A stretch of 59,598 nucleotides of DNA. Origin: Staphylococcus rostri (lineage in GTDB: Bacteria > Bacillota > Bacilli > Staphylococcales > Staphylococcaceae). Below the pieces are notes generated by a model. That model saw nothing but the letters and a program-made list of their open reading frames with translations, did not search any database and was not told where the DNA came from. This document shows, one piece after another, positions 43,804 to 53,996 of the stretch. A program made the translations under genes and the position numbers. The stretch spans positions 1-59,598 of the forward strand of contig NZ_PPRF01000088.1 of the NCBI RefSeq assembly GCF_002902145.1, written 5' to 3'. Within the stretch, counting starts at the first letter, position 1; each line of letters starts with the position of its first letter.

Positions 43804-45477
43804 TTGAAGAATGTAGAAAAAATAACCGATAGCGTTCAATTAGCGCATTATTTAGAGAACGTAGATCATTTAAGCGATAACTATATTACTTTTTTTAGTT
43901 ATGACAGTACAGCACAACAATTAGAAATAATCATTGAAGAACGTGACATGGATCAACAAACAATATCTCCAAAAGTGTGGCGTTTGCAGTGTGAAAGTGT
44001 TGATCATTTAAGTATACAGAACACTGAGAGTACCTCAACGCAAAAGATAGGAGAGCTATTTGTACATCAAAATAGGTTTTTTCTCCGGCTAATAAGTGGC
44101 TTTATATCGTTTGAAGCGGCATCATTTACATTTGATGTGCCAAAATATGAAGATATTTCACACATTAACATGGCATATGTGATGCAATCGTTAGAATCAA
44201 GTACATATATGAAAAATATGACTTTTAGTTTTGATAGTGATAGTATGGCACGCGTGATTGGATACGCCGAAGATAACCAAAAACCGTATTGGGCGACTGT
44301 CCCAGATTATTCGAGACCAGCAAATTTTGAGACAATTGATGACTTATTTGATGCTAAAATTTATAATAATCAGTCTTTAAAAGAGCGATGGTCTGAAGTG
44401 AAGATAGAACGTATCGATGGGCTCACATTAACGAATTGGCTAAGTAGGAAAATAGACACTGCTGATATGCACGTTTTCATTAAGGATATGGATCATATAG
44501 TGATTAACGGTGTGGAACTACCTGGATTTGTTGATGTGGAATATACGTGTGATACGTGTGGTTCTAGTGCTTGGTGTGTGGAGCGATATACTTCTTATTT
44601 TTGTCCATACTGCAATCGCTGGTTGGATGTCGATGATGAAGGTATCGCATTTTTTAAACGTAGACGCCCGCTAGAACCTGCATTAATGTGGCAACCGAAT
44701 AAAAAGTTGAATTTTTGTCAAGTGCAATTCCATCCGGGGAGTAAAAATTATACGTATCACTGTGTTGATAACGCTATTTCAGTGGGGGACTGGGTCATCG
44801 TACCAGTCGGTTCTGATCATGTTGAAAAAGAAGTGCGTGTCGTTAAAGTGTTTCAATGTCCTATAACACATCCGCCTTTCCCGCTCAATCATATTAAATC
44901 AGTCATCCAAAAGAAAAGTCATCGCAATAGACAGGCAGATCAAACGATGAAATTACTTCTTTCTAATGGTAATGTTTGTGACATAGTGGATGAACAGCAA
45001 TTGTCATATGAGACTGGTGTTTATGATATTGTTAAAACGCCAATTGGCAACTTTTGGTTAGAGTTCAATGGCGAACCTATTAAAATGAAACTCAGCACCA
45101 GATATCCGCCAGCAGACGAGAAATATTTTGTAGAAGGTGTCTATCGAATTAAGCCCGTCCAAGTAGACTTTGAAAACTTTATTCATTTAAAGCTGATGAC
45201 GAATGTAGATATTCCCAATGCGAGATGGATTGATAATCTTTCAGGCGCATATCAAGATGGCAACAATTGGCAAGTAGATGCATATGATATTGGCATCGCA
45301 GTACACCCACAAGAATATGATGATTATGAAGTTTTATTTACTGATGAAAATATACCGTATTATGCTATTTGGCCAGATGAATATAAAACATGCTATGCCT
45401 TTACGGTGGCGTGGAAATATTACGTTTCCGATGATGACTTATCCATTTGGAATCAGGTATCTGTTTATGCTAATTAA
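43804..45477 (+). CDS. multidomain zinc-ribbon protein of unknown function
   Basis: This 557-aa protein is not recognised as a named family. It starts at TTG, six bases after AAGGAGGTGG. Four parts can be seen. Residues 1-120 form a beta-rich region with alternating charged strands (LEIIIEERDMDQQ, FISFEAASFTFDV). Residues ~125-215 include DDLFDAKIYNNQSLKERW and DGLTLTNWL. A zinc ribbon follows, with CxxC pairs C249/C252 and C267/C270. A module around 300-370 contains VGDWVIVPVGSDHVEKEVRVVKV. Residues 382-557 are repeated as a separate gene at 46708-47232. No signal peptide is seen, so it is probably cytoplasmic. Confidence 0.75.
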   Translation: MKNVEKITDSVQLAHYLENVDHLSDNYITFFSYDSTAQQLEIIIEERDMDQQTISPKVWRLQCESVDHLSIQNTESTSTQKIGELFVHQNRFFLRLISGFISFEAASFTFDVPKYEDISHINMAYVMQSLESSTYMKNMTFSFDSDSMARVIGYAEDNQKPYWATVPDYSRPANFETIDDLFDAKIYNNQSLKERWSEVKIERIDGLTLTNWLSRKIDTADMHVFIKDMDHIVINGVELPGFVDVEYTCDTCGSSAWCVERYTSYFCPYCNRWLDVDDEGIAFFKRRRPLEPALMWQPNKKLNFCQVQFHPGSKNYTYHCVDNAISVGDWVIVPVGSDHVEKEVRVVKVFQCPITHPPFPLNHIKSVIQKKSHRNRQADQTMKLLLSNGNVCDIVDEQQLSYETGVYDIVKTPIGNFWLEFNGEPIKMKLSTRYPPADEKYFVEGVYRIKPVQVDFENFIHLKLMTNVDIPNARWIDNLSGAYQDGNNWQVDAYDIGIAVHPQEYDDYEVLFTDENIPYYAIWPDEYKTCYAFTVAWKYYVSDDDLSIWNQVSVYAN

Positions 45478-45867
45478 GTAACATAGCTAAGATTGAATGG
45501 CAAAGTTGGTGGGACACCGCTTATCGTGTTCTCCCACCCCGGCAAGTTTGAGTAAGTGTGACATAACTTGCAAAAGCGTATTTTCATATCAGTCAGTTAC
45601 TACCTTACACATGAAATCTTAAAGTTAAATTAAAAGTTTCTAATTGAAAGATTCATCATTTTTAATATTTTTCAAGAAACAATAGACTTTTGTGTCGCTT
45701 TCTCAAACGCTATATTTAACTTTATAAAAAGCATGACGTTCAAAATAAAAATGGTATACATTTACACATCCATTTGCGGTTTAATTATTTTATAACGTAT
45801 TTAAACGATGTGATTTGCACATATGTGTCCCAGCCACATCGACATTTGAAAGGATAGTGTAAAGAAG
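45478..45867 (+). other. intergenic region with GGTGGGA hairpin
   Basis: GGTGGGA (45508-45514) pairs with TCCCACC (45532-45538), with CAC/GTG inside; no T run follows, so it may be a repeat rather than a terminator. The remainder is AT-rich. ATGACG (45733-45738) and TATACA (45755-45760), spaced by 16 bases, are a weak promoter candidate for the secreted protein gene. Confidence 0.4.
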
Positions 45868-46137
45868 ATGGAATTTAAAAAGAAATTACGTATTGCAGTA
45901 TTAGGTATTGGCTTATCAATTATTTCGCCAGCTGTTTTATTTGGACCTGCGCATAATGTACATGCTGAAGGAATCAATATAAATGAATTGAAGCATAAAT
46001 ATGTTGGCAATATTCCAGCAAATGCGGTGCCTGTAGACGGAGATCCAGCAACACTTAAAATTGAAGAAGGAAATGTAACAATTTTTATTGATGCACATAC
46101 TGGTGAGTTTAGAGGTATCATTTCTGCAAAAAACTAG
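45868..46137 (+). CDS. small secreted protein of unknown function
   Basis: The 89-aa product has a clear Sec signal peptide (MEFKKKLRIAVLGIGLSII, hydrophobic core to about residue 27) with a likely cut after AHNVHA at about residue 33, leaving a mature protein of about 56 residues, without cysteine, ending FIDAHTGEFRGIISAKN. GAAAGGAT and AAAGAAG precede the ATG. A strong terminator follows, so it forms its own transcription unit within the accessory island. No family is recognised. Confidence 0.75.
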   Translation: MEFKKKLRIAVLGIGLSIISPAVLFGPAHNVHAEGININELKHKYVGNIPANAVPVDGDPATLKIEEGNVTIFIDAHTGEFRGIISAKN

Positions 46138-46163
46138 AGACTAGCTATAATGTGTGAAGAAAT

Positions 46164-46203
46164 GGGTGTGTTAGAATGATCATTCTGGACACGCCTTTTT
46201 TTA
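46164..46203 (+). terminator. intrinsic terminator after the secreted protein gene
   Basis: GGGTGTGTTAGAATG pairs with CATTCTGGACACGCC, followed by TTTTTTT. Confidence 0.88.
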
Positions 46204-46707
46204 TTGGATACTTTTCAGTCAATCGGATATTTTCGCGTTAGTTTTAATGAAGAAATCAGTGATTTTAAAATAATAGGTATTTTTATCGCAAATAATATAT
46301 ACAAATTTGAAGTCAATTACGTTTTAATTAAGTTATACATTGATTCAATGTGATAAAACTTTATTCAATACATATATACCGATCGATGGGGAAGTTGGTA
46401 ACGTGACTTTGATGAAGATAAAAACACAATATGTATCAGTGTATAACAGTAGATGTCATTGACAAAATCTCTGCTAAGTTAAGAGACGCATCTCGTAGAT
46501 TAAAAGAATTGAAGATATGTTTACAGAAGAAGGTTCCGGGGGAGGGAATCTTCTTTTTTGTGCTGTGAAAACTTCTATGTCATACATATTGCTATATAAT
46601 AGAATGGTAATGATTAACTTGGGAAGAGACATAGAGTCAATAAAGTTGTGACTGTGATAGCCATAAACGTTTTTCTCATAGGCGCTCTTACTAACGGGGG
46701 GAAAACA
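46204..46707 (+). other. region with a possible decayed gene and an internal terminator
   Basis: An open frame of 45 codons at 46431-46568 encodes a helical stretch (VIDKISAKLRDASRRLKEL). A shift to the next frame continues plausibly as IEDMFTEEGSGGGNLL, so this looks like a frameshifted remnant. No good ribosome binding site is seen. A hairpin at 46526-46553 (GAAGA...TTCC with GGGAATCTTC) followed by TTTTTT forms a terminator inside the remnant. TATAAT at 46595-46600 may serve the next gene. Confidence 0.4.
46526..46560 (+). terminator. intrinsic terminator upstream of the solo domain gene
   Basis: GAAGAAGGTTCC pairs with GGGAATCTTC with a small bulge, followed by TTTTTT. Confidence 0.7.
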
Positions 46708-47232
46708 ATGAAAACAAATGATAGACTACTCACTCATGGTGTTGTATGTGACTTGTCAAAAGGAAAACATGATTCAGATACAGCAATCGCATACGATATT
46801 CTTAAAACACCTATTGGGAATTTTTGGTTAGAATTTAATGATCGACCAATTCCAATGACTGTTAGAGCTGATTACCCATCAAATGAAGAAAAATATTACG
46901 TCGAAGGGGCATACACAATTAAGCCCTGCCAAGTGGATTTTGAAAATTTTTATTGTCTGAGAATATGTACAAACATAGATATAAAATCAGCCAGAATGAT
47001 TGATACATTCAGCGGTGAACATCAAGAAGGCTACAATTGGCAACTAGGACAATATGATATTGGTATTTCAGCGCATCCATTTTCCGATAACGACCTAGAA
47101 GCGACAATAACAGCAGAGGGCATGCCATATTTTATAGACTGGTATGACGACAGTAAAACATTATACTTTTTTGGTGTTGCGTGGAAATATTACGTTTCTG
47201 ATGATGATTTATCCACTTGCTTCAATACTTAA
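46708..47232 (+). CDS. stand-alone copy of the C-terminal domain of the 557-aa zinc-ribbon protein
   Basis: This 174-aa protein aligns over its whole length with residues 382-557 of the protein at 43804-45477: YDILKTPIGNFWLEFN, EKYYVEGAYTIKPCQVDFENF, YDIGISAHP and AWKYYVSDDDLS all recur. The 3' parts are almost identical at DNA level (about 37 bases with two differences around GCGTGGAAATATTACG). I choose ATG 46708, after GGGGGG at 46696-46701; an ATG frame from 46648 is less likely. Function unknown. The relation suggests duplication and loss of the other domains. Confidence 0.8.
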   Translation: MKTNDRLLTHGVVCDLSKGKHDSDTAIAYDILKTPIGNFWLEFNDRPIPMTVRADYPSNEEKYYVEGAYTIKPCQVDFENFYCLRICTNIDIKSARMIDTFSGEHQEGYNWQLGQYDIGISAHPFSDNDLEATITAEGMPYFIDWYDDSKTLYFFGVAWKYYVSDDDLSTCFNT

Positions 47233-47623
47233 ATAGTAGCAGCACGATTCTAGAACTATACACGATTAAAAGTAAAATGGTATACAGGATTTTGCTTTGA
47301 TACTCTTATGTTTCGTTTCATTTTATGATAGAATAATATGAAGTAATTTTGTTGAGACGATATGAAACGATGATGAACCTCGTGTAAGAGGGGAGAAAAA
47401 ATTATCCAAGCTCTGAATGTTCAAGTGCTTGTAAAATATCAAACATGGCAACGATTAACTGAAATAGATGTGTGTGCACCGAGCAGCTAAGGTTTAATGT
47501 TTATGATAACAACACCTATGTTTCAGTTTTGCCGGGGTGGGGCGCTGAAATCTAAATGGTTTCTGTCCCACTCCCTATTTTTTGATGATTTTTATCGAAA
47601 TTTAATTAAAGGAAGTTTGAAAG
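47233..47623 (+). other. intergenic region with a GTGGGAC-type hairpin
   Basis: No gene is clear. A reading frame of 29 codons at 47401-47490 after GAGGGGAG would need an ATT start and is doubtful. GGGGTGGGGC (47534-47543) pairs with GTCCCACTCC (47565-47574), with CTGAAA/TTTCTG inside, followed by CTATTTTTT; this can act as a terminator. Confidence 0.45.
47534..47583 (+). terminator. terminator-like hairpin with GTGGGAC core
   Basis: The stem GGGGTGGGGC...GTCCCACTCC extends inward with CTGAAA/TTTCTG, and the tail is TATTTTTT. It belongs to the same style of hairpin as those near 9489 and 45508. Confidence 0.7.
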
Positions 47624-48268
47624 ATGGACAATTTAAATCAATCTTATTTTTTAAGTTTGCAAGCGTATGATAGTGAACTGGATCAATTGCGTGCGTTTGC
47701 GGAAGCGCATCAAGTACCCATTGTTGATCAGTTGTCATTGGATATGATTAAGCAAATTATCCGTATTCATCAACCGACAGAAATTTTAGAGCTCGGCACA
47801 GCAATTGGATACAGTAGCATGCATTTTGCTTCTGTATCACCTGACATTAACGTAACGACAATCGAACGTAATGAAGAGATGATTGCTTATGCGAAAAAAC
47901 ATTTTGAACAGTTTCGCTTTACAGACCAAATTAGATTGATTGAAGCAGATGCGGCACAAGCATTTTCAAAGGTAAATGACCGCACATATGATATGATTTT
48001 TATCGACGCAGCAAAAGCACAATCAAAGAAGTTTTTTGAGTTATATAGCCCGTTATTAAAAGATGGCGGCGTGATTATTACGGATAACGTCCTTTATCAT
48101 GGCTTTGTTGCTAATATTGATATTGTACGAAGCCGTAATGTGAAACAGATGGTAAAAAAAGTACAGAAATTTAATCAATGGCTAAGTGAACAATCTGATT
48201 TTAAAACAAATTTTATCAATATGGATGATGGTTTAGCTATTTCTATAAAGGAGCACAAAAATGACTGA
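47624..48268 (+). CDS. trmR: tRNA 5-hydroxyuridine methyltransferase TrmR (O-methyltransferase)
   Basis: This 214-aa class I SAM methyltransferase has motif I ILELGTAIGYSSMHFAS, TIERNEEM, and DMIFIDAAKAQSKKFFE with metal-ligand acids. The B. subtilis homologue YrrM (TrmR) methylates ho5U34 to mo5U34 in tRNA. The two following U32-family genes supply the hydroxylation, so the three form one pathway. It overlaps the next gene by eight bases. Confidence 0.88.
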   Translation: MDNLNQSYFLSLQAYDSELDQLRAFAEAHQVPIVDQLSLDMIKQIIRIHQPTEILELGTAIGYSSMHFASVSPDINVTTIERNEEMIAYAKKHFEQFRFTDQIRLIEADAAQAFSKVNDRTYDMIFIDAAKAQSKKFFELYSPLLKDGGVIITDNVLYHGFVANIDIVRSRNVKQMVKKVQKFNQWLSEQSDFKTNFINMDDGLAISIKEHKND

Positions 48269-49190
48269 ATTATTAGTGACACCCAAGTCTCTCAGCCATA
48301 TCGAGACATTGATTGATAAAGGCGCAGATGCGTTTGTCATCGGTGAAGAAAAGTTTGGCTTACGTTTGGCTGGTGAATTTAATAGAGAACAAATGAAACA
48401 AGCAGTTGAAATGATTCACGCTGCAGGTAAAAAAGCATATGCAGCGGTTAACGGCATTTTTCATAACTATCATATTCCTGCTGTTGAAGATTATATTCAA
48501 TTTTTGCATGACATTCGTGTCGATCGCATTATTTTTGGTGATCCAGCAGTAGTTATGATTGTCAAACAACAAGAAAATCCAATCCCACTTCATTGGAACG
48601 CGGAAACACTTGTAACCAACTACTTCCAATGTAATTATTGGGGACAACGTGGTTCACGTAGAGCCGTATTAGCACGTGAGTTAAGCTTAGACGAAATTTT
48701 AAATATTAAAGCGAATGCGGATGTTGAAATTGAAGTTCAAGTTCATGGTATGACGTGTATGTTCCAATCAAAACGTATGCTACTAGGCAACTACTACACT
48801 TTCCAAGAGCGACAAATGAAGATTCAACGTGAAGACTTAGATGATACGACGCAATTATTGTTATATGATGAAGAACGCGATAACAAATATCCAGTTTATG
48901 AAGATTATAACGGGACACATATTATGTCACCGAATGATATTTGTTTAATTGAAGAATTAGCGCCGTTATTTGAAGCGGGTATTGATAGCTTTAAAATTGA
49001 TGGCTTATTGCACAGTGAAGAATATATTAATACCGTGACGCAACAATATCGTGAAGCGATTGATTTGTATCACGAAGATCCTGAAATCTATGAAGATGAG
49101 AAGTTTATGTTAGTGGATCCTATTGAAGCGATTCAACCGGAACACCGTCCATTTGATGAAGGATTCTACTATAAACAAACGGTATATTAA
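48261..49190 (+). CDS. trhP1: U32-family tRNA hydroxylation protein, TrhP1/YrrN type
   Basis: This 309-aa protein resembles U32 family members, formerly annotated as peptidases; in B. subtilis YrrN and YrrO are needed for U34 hydroxylation using prephenate. Unlike its neighbour it lacks the cysteine cluster: the corresponding region reads VHGMTCMFQSKRMLLGNYY, with a single Cys. It therefore probably acts as a partner to the next protein. It overlaps trmR and is 18 bases upstream of its paralogue. Confidence 0.85.
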   Translation: MTELLVTPKSLSHIETLIDKGADAFVIGEEKFGLRLAGEFNREQMKQAVEMIHAAGKKAYAAVNGIFHNYHIPAVEDYIQFLHDIRVDRIIFGDPAVVMIVKQQENPIPLHWNAETLVTNYFQCNYWGQRGSRRAVLARELSLDEILNIKANADVEIEVQVHGMTCMFQSKRMLLGNYYTFQERQMKIQREDLDDTTQLLLYDEERDNKYPVYEDYNGTHIMSPNDICLIEELAPLFEAGIDSFKIDGLLHSEEYINTVTQQYREAIDLYHEDPEIYEDEKFMLVDPIEAIQPEHRPFDEGFYYKQTVY

Positions 49191-49208
49191 AATAAGGAGA
49201 GAGCGCAT

Positions 49209-50474
49209 ATGACGGTACTAGAAGCAGTGAAATCAGATGCAAAGCCCAAAGTGAAAAAACCAGAATTGCTTGCACCTGCTGGTAACCTTGAAAAGTTAAA
49301 AATTGCCATTCATTATGGTGCAGATGCCGTGTTTATCGGTGGACAAGAGTACGGTTTACGTTCCAATGCCGATAACTTTACGATTGATGAAATTCGTGAA
49401 GGTGTTGAGTTTGCGAACCGATACGGCGCAAAAGTCTATATTACAACAAACATCATTGCCCATGATGAAAATATTGATGGTTTAGACGATTATTTAATGC
49501 AATTGGAAAGCATTGGCGCAACAGGCATTATCGTCGCGGACCCATTAATTATTGAAACGTGTAAACGTGTTGCACCAAAACTTGAAATTCATTTATCAAC
49601 GCAACAATCGTTAAGTAACTACAAAGCGGTCGAGTATTGGAAAGAAGAAGGGCTAGACCGTGTGGTACTTGCACGTGAAACAGGCGCAATGGAAATGAAA
49701 GAAATGAAAGACAAAGTGGATATTGAGATTGAGGCGTTCATCCATGGTGCAATGTGTATCGCATACTCTGGACGTTGTACACTTAGTAACCACATGACAG
49801 CACGTGACTCTAACCGAGGCGGCTGTTGTCAAAGTTGTCGTTGGGATTATGACTTGTTAACAGTCGATGAAGACGGCGAATTAGATGTATACTATGAAGA
49901 TGGACAAGCTGTTCCATTTGCGATGAGTCCACGTGACTTGAAACTTATCGAATCTATTCCGAATATGATGGATTTAGGTATCGATTCTTTAAAAATTGAA
50001 GGACGTATGAAGTCAATTCACTATATTGCGACAGTCGTTTCTGTATATCGTAAAGTGATTGATGCTTATGCGGCTGACCCTGAAAACTTCAAAATCAAGC
50101 CTGAATGGTTAATCGAACTTGATAAATGTGCCAACCGTGATACAGCACCAGCATTCTTCAAAGGAACACCTGGATACGAAGAGCAAATGTTTGGTAACGA
50201 ATCAACGAAGAAATCACCGTATGACTTTATCGGGCTTGTATTAGCGTATGATGAAGAGACGCAAATTGCGACAATTCAACAACGTAACCATTTCAAACCG
50301 GGTCAAGAAGTCGAGTTTTTCGGTCCTGAAATTGAAACATTTACGCAAGTTGTAGAAGCAATTTATGATGAAGAAGGTAACGAATTAGATGCAGCACGTC
50401 ATCCGTTACAAATCGTTCAAATTAAGGTAGACCGTCCAATTTATGTAAATAATATGATGAGAAAAGAGGTATAA
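49209..50474 (+). CDS. trhP2: U32-family tRNA hydroxylation protein TrhP2 (YrrO type)
   Basis: This 421-aa protein begins [30 protein letters not shown], the U32 signature. The Cys-rich segment [26 protein letters not shown] continues into [10 protein letters not shown], giving the likely Fe-S ligands, and a further Cys is in ELDKCANRD. It has the C-terminal beta-barrel extension ([21 protein letters not shown]). With trmR it would make mo5U34. Its end overlaps the udk ribosome binding region. Confidence 0.9.
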   Translation: MTVLEAVKSDAKPKVKKPELLAPAGNLEKLKIAIHYGADAVFIGGQEYGLRSNADNFTIDEIREGVEFANRYGAKVYITTNIIAHDENIDGLDDYLMQLESIGATGIIVADPLIIETCKRVAPKLEIHLSTQQSLSNYKAVEYWKEEGLDRVVLARETGAMEMKEMKDKVDIEIEAFIHGAMCIAYSGRCTLSNHMTARDSNRGGCCQSCRWDYDLLTVDEDGELDVYYEDGQAVPFAMSPRDLKLIESIPNMMDLGIDSLKIEGRMKSIHYIATVVSVYRKVIDAYAADPENFKIKPEWLIELDKCANRDTAPAFFKGTPGYEEQMFGNESTKKSPYDFIGLVLAYDEETQIATIQQRNHFKPGQEVEFFGPEIETFTQVVEAIYDEEGNELDAARHPLQIVQIKVDRPIYVNNMMRKEV

Positions 50475-50478
50475 AGCT

Positions 50479-51105
50479 ATGGCGCCTACAACAATTATTG
50501 GTATTGCTGGTGGCTCAGGTTCTGGAAAAACTTCTGTCACTAATAAGATTATGAATAATTTAGAAGGCCATAGTGTGGCACTGATTGAACAAGATTATTA
50601 CTACAAAGATCAATCTCATCTAACATTTGAAGAGCGACTTAAAACGAACTATGATCATCCATTTGCTTTTGATAATGACTTACTTATTCAAAATCTGCGA
50701 GACTTGTGTGCAGGTCGTGAAGTTGAAGTGCCAACTTACGATTATACAAATCATACGCGCAGTGAGAAAACCATTGCATTTCAACCTAAAGATGTTATTA
50801 TCGTAGAAGGTATATTCGCGCTTGAAAATGAAGAACTCCGCAATATGATGGATGTTAAGATTTATGTTGATACAGATGCAGACTTACGTATCTTGCGCCG
50901 TTTATTGCGTGATACACGAGAACGTGGTCGTACGATGGATTCTGTTATCGACCAATATCTCAGTGTCGTACGCCCAATGCACAACCAGTTTATCGAACCA
51001 ACGAAAAAATTTGCGGACATCATCATTCCAGAAGGTGGCAGCAATAAAGTGGCAATCGACATTATGACAACGAAAATTCAAGCACTCGTTCAGAAAAAAG
51101 ATTAA
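50479..51105 (+). CDS. udk: uridine kinase
   Basis: Udk phosphorylates uridine and cytidine in pyrimidine salvage. The 208-aa protein has the P-loop [39 protein letters not shown] and RDTRERGRT lid. AAGAGGT at the end of trhP2 serves as the ribosome binding site, four bases separating the genes. Confidence 0.97.
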   Translation: MAPTTIIGIAGGSGSGKTSVTNKIMNNLEGHSVALIEQDYYYKDQSHLTFEERLKTNYDHPFAFDNDLLIQNLRDLCAGREVEVPTYDYTNHTRSEKTIAFQPKDVIIVEGIFALENEELRNMMDVKIYVDTDADLRILRRLLRDTRERGRTMDSVIDQYLSVVRPMHNQFIEPTKKFADIIIPEGGSNKVAIDIMTTKIQALVQKKD

Positions 51106-51128
51106 AACAGTTAAAGGAAGATGAACAT

Positions 51129-51605
51129 ATGGAAAATCAAAAACAATACCCAATGACACAAGAAGGTTTTGAAAAACTTGAACAAGAATTAGAAGAGTTA
51201 AAAACCGTTAAGCGACCTGAAGTTGTAGAAAAAATTAAGGTTGCACGTAGCTTTGGTGACTTGTCTGAGAACTCTGAGTATGACGCTGCCAAAGACGAAC
51301 AAGGCTTTATCGAGCAAGATATCCAACGTATCGAAACAATGTTACGTCATGCGTTAATCATTGAAGATACAGGCGATAACAACGTTGTACAAATTGGTAA
51401 GACTGTGACATTTGTAGAACTTCCAGGCGATGACGAAGAAAGCTACCAAATCGTTGGTTCAGCGGAATCTGATGCTTTCAATGGCAAAATTTCAAATGAA
51501 TCACCAATGGCTCAAGCGTTAATTGGGAAACATTTGAACGATGAAGTACGTGTACCACTTCCAAACGGTGGAGAAATGAACGTTAAAATTACAAACATTC
51601 AATAA
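51129..51605 (+). CDS. greA: transcription elongation factor GreA
   Basis: GreA rescues backtracked RNA polymerase by inserting its coiled coil in the secondary channel. The 158-aa protein has the coiled coil with the acidic tip [20 protein letters not shown] and the C-terminal FKBP-like domain ([16 protein letters not shown] region, [11 protein letters not shown]). It is the last gene of the udk-greA pair. Confidence 0.97.
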   Translation: MENQKQYPMTQEGFEKLEQELEELKTVKRPEVVEKIKVARSFGDLSENSEYDAAKDEQGFIEQDIQRIETMLRHALIIEDTGDNNVVQIGKTVTFVELPGDDEESYQIVGSAESDAFNGKISNESPMAQALIGKHLNDEVRVPLPNGGEMNVKITNIQ

Positions 51606-51617
51606 TAGATAGATGAG

Positions 51618-51652
51618 ACCAGGACGTGAAATATTGCGTCTTGGTTTTTTAG
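51618..51652 (+). terminator. intrinsic terminator after greA
   Basis: ACCAGGACG (51618-51626) pairs with CGTCTTGGT (51637-51645) with one G-U pair, followed by TTTTT. Confidence 0.9.
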
Positions 51653-51664
51653 TTTTACGTACAT

Positions 51665-51693
51665 TTGGCAGTTCCATTTTTTAATGTTATGAT
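51665..51693 (+). promoter_or_regulatory. promoter of the thiC leader
   Basis: TTGGCA (51665-51670) and TATGAT (51688-51693) are separated by 17 bases. The TPP riboswitch begins about 15-20 bases later. Confidence 0.65.
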
Positions 51694-51711
51694 GATTGTG
51701 TAACAAATTTA

Positions 51712-51920
51712 TATGACTTGCTAGGGGTGCTTTATTGAGCTGAAAGAGGTTCTGACCTCAACCCTTTGTACCTGATCTAGATAATACTAGCGTAGGGAAG
51801 CAAACGACGACCGACATCATATCGATAACGTGTAGTGGCTATATGCCAACATACGTTTATTTCTACATAAAACTATCGTTGTTTTCGCGCGTATTCAGTC
51901 TATTTCTGAATGCGTTTTTA
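51712..51920 (+). promoter_or_regulatory. TPP riboswitch with terminator, upstream of thiC
   Basis: The aptamer shows the conserved THI-box elements: CTAGGGGTGC near 51720, GAGCTGAAAGAGG, ACCCTTTGTACCTGATCTAG, and CTAGCGTAGGGAAGC ending near 51801. The expression platform ends in a terminator pairing GCGTATTCAG with CTGAATGCG and a run TTTTTATTTT at about 51888-51924. TPP binding would close the terminator and shut off thiC. Confidence 0.95.
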
Positions 51921-51974
51921 TTTTGGTTACAATCTGTGATTCAGTTTCATTAAAGCCTCTTAGTGATAATTTAG

Positions 51975-53723
<1,749 letters not shown>

Positions 53724-53731
53724 GCCGTTCA

Positions 53732-53772
53732 CTCCTTATCTTTCATGAGTAAAGATAAGGGGTTTATTATTT
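53732..53772 (+). terminator. intrinsic terminator after thiC
   Basis: CCTTATCTTT pairs with AAAGATAAGG around CATGAGT, followed by GGTTTATTATTTTT. Confidence 0.85.
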
Positions 53773-53910
53773 TTGTATAATAATATGTATTTGGCGCTTC
53801 CTATAATCATTAGCACTAAGGGGGTACTTAAAATATAAAAATAATGCCTTCAAGCTCAATATTATCAACAATTAATAAATGTAAAATCAATTCTATAAAT
53901 TTTTACATTT

Positions 53911-53965
53911 TTGTGAATAACATATAATTATGTGTTTTTGTTCACAAACTTTGCTATCCTATAAA
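53911..53965 (+). promoter_or_regulatory. putative promoter and operator region of apbE
   Basis: TATAAA at 53960-53965 with TTGTTC at 53938-53943 (16-base spacer) forms a plausible promoter. TTGTGAA at 53911-53917 and TTCACAA at 53941-53947 are Rex-type half-sites, the second overlapping the -35. They are 23 bases apart, so they could be two degenerate sites. Confidence 0.4.
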
Positions 53966-53996
53966 TGTATCAATGACATCAATTACAGGAGGCGAC

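Noticed and set aside
47401..47490. Short frame with ATT start after GAGGGGAG
   Set aside because: ATT starts are very rare and the 29-residue product has no recognisable pattern; kept only as a note in the intergenic entry.
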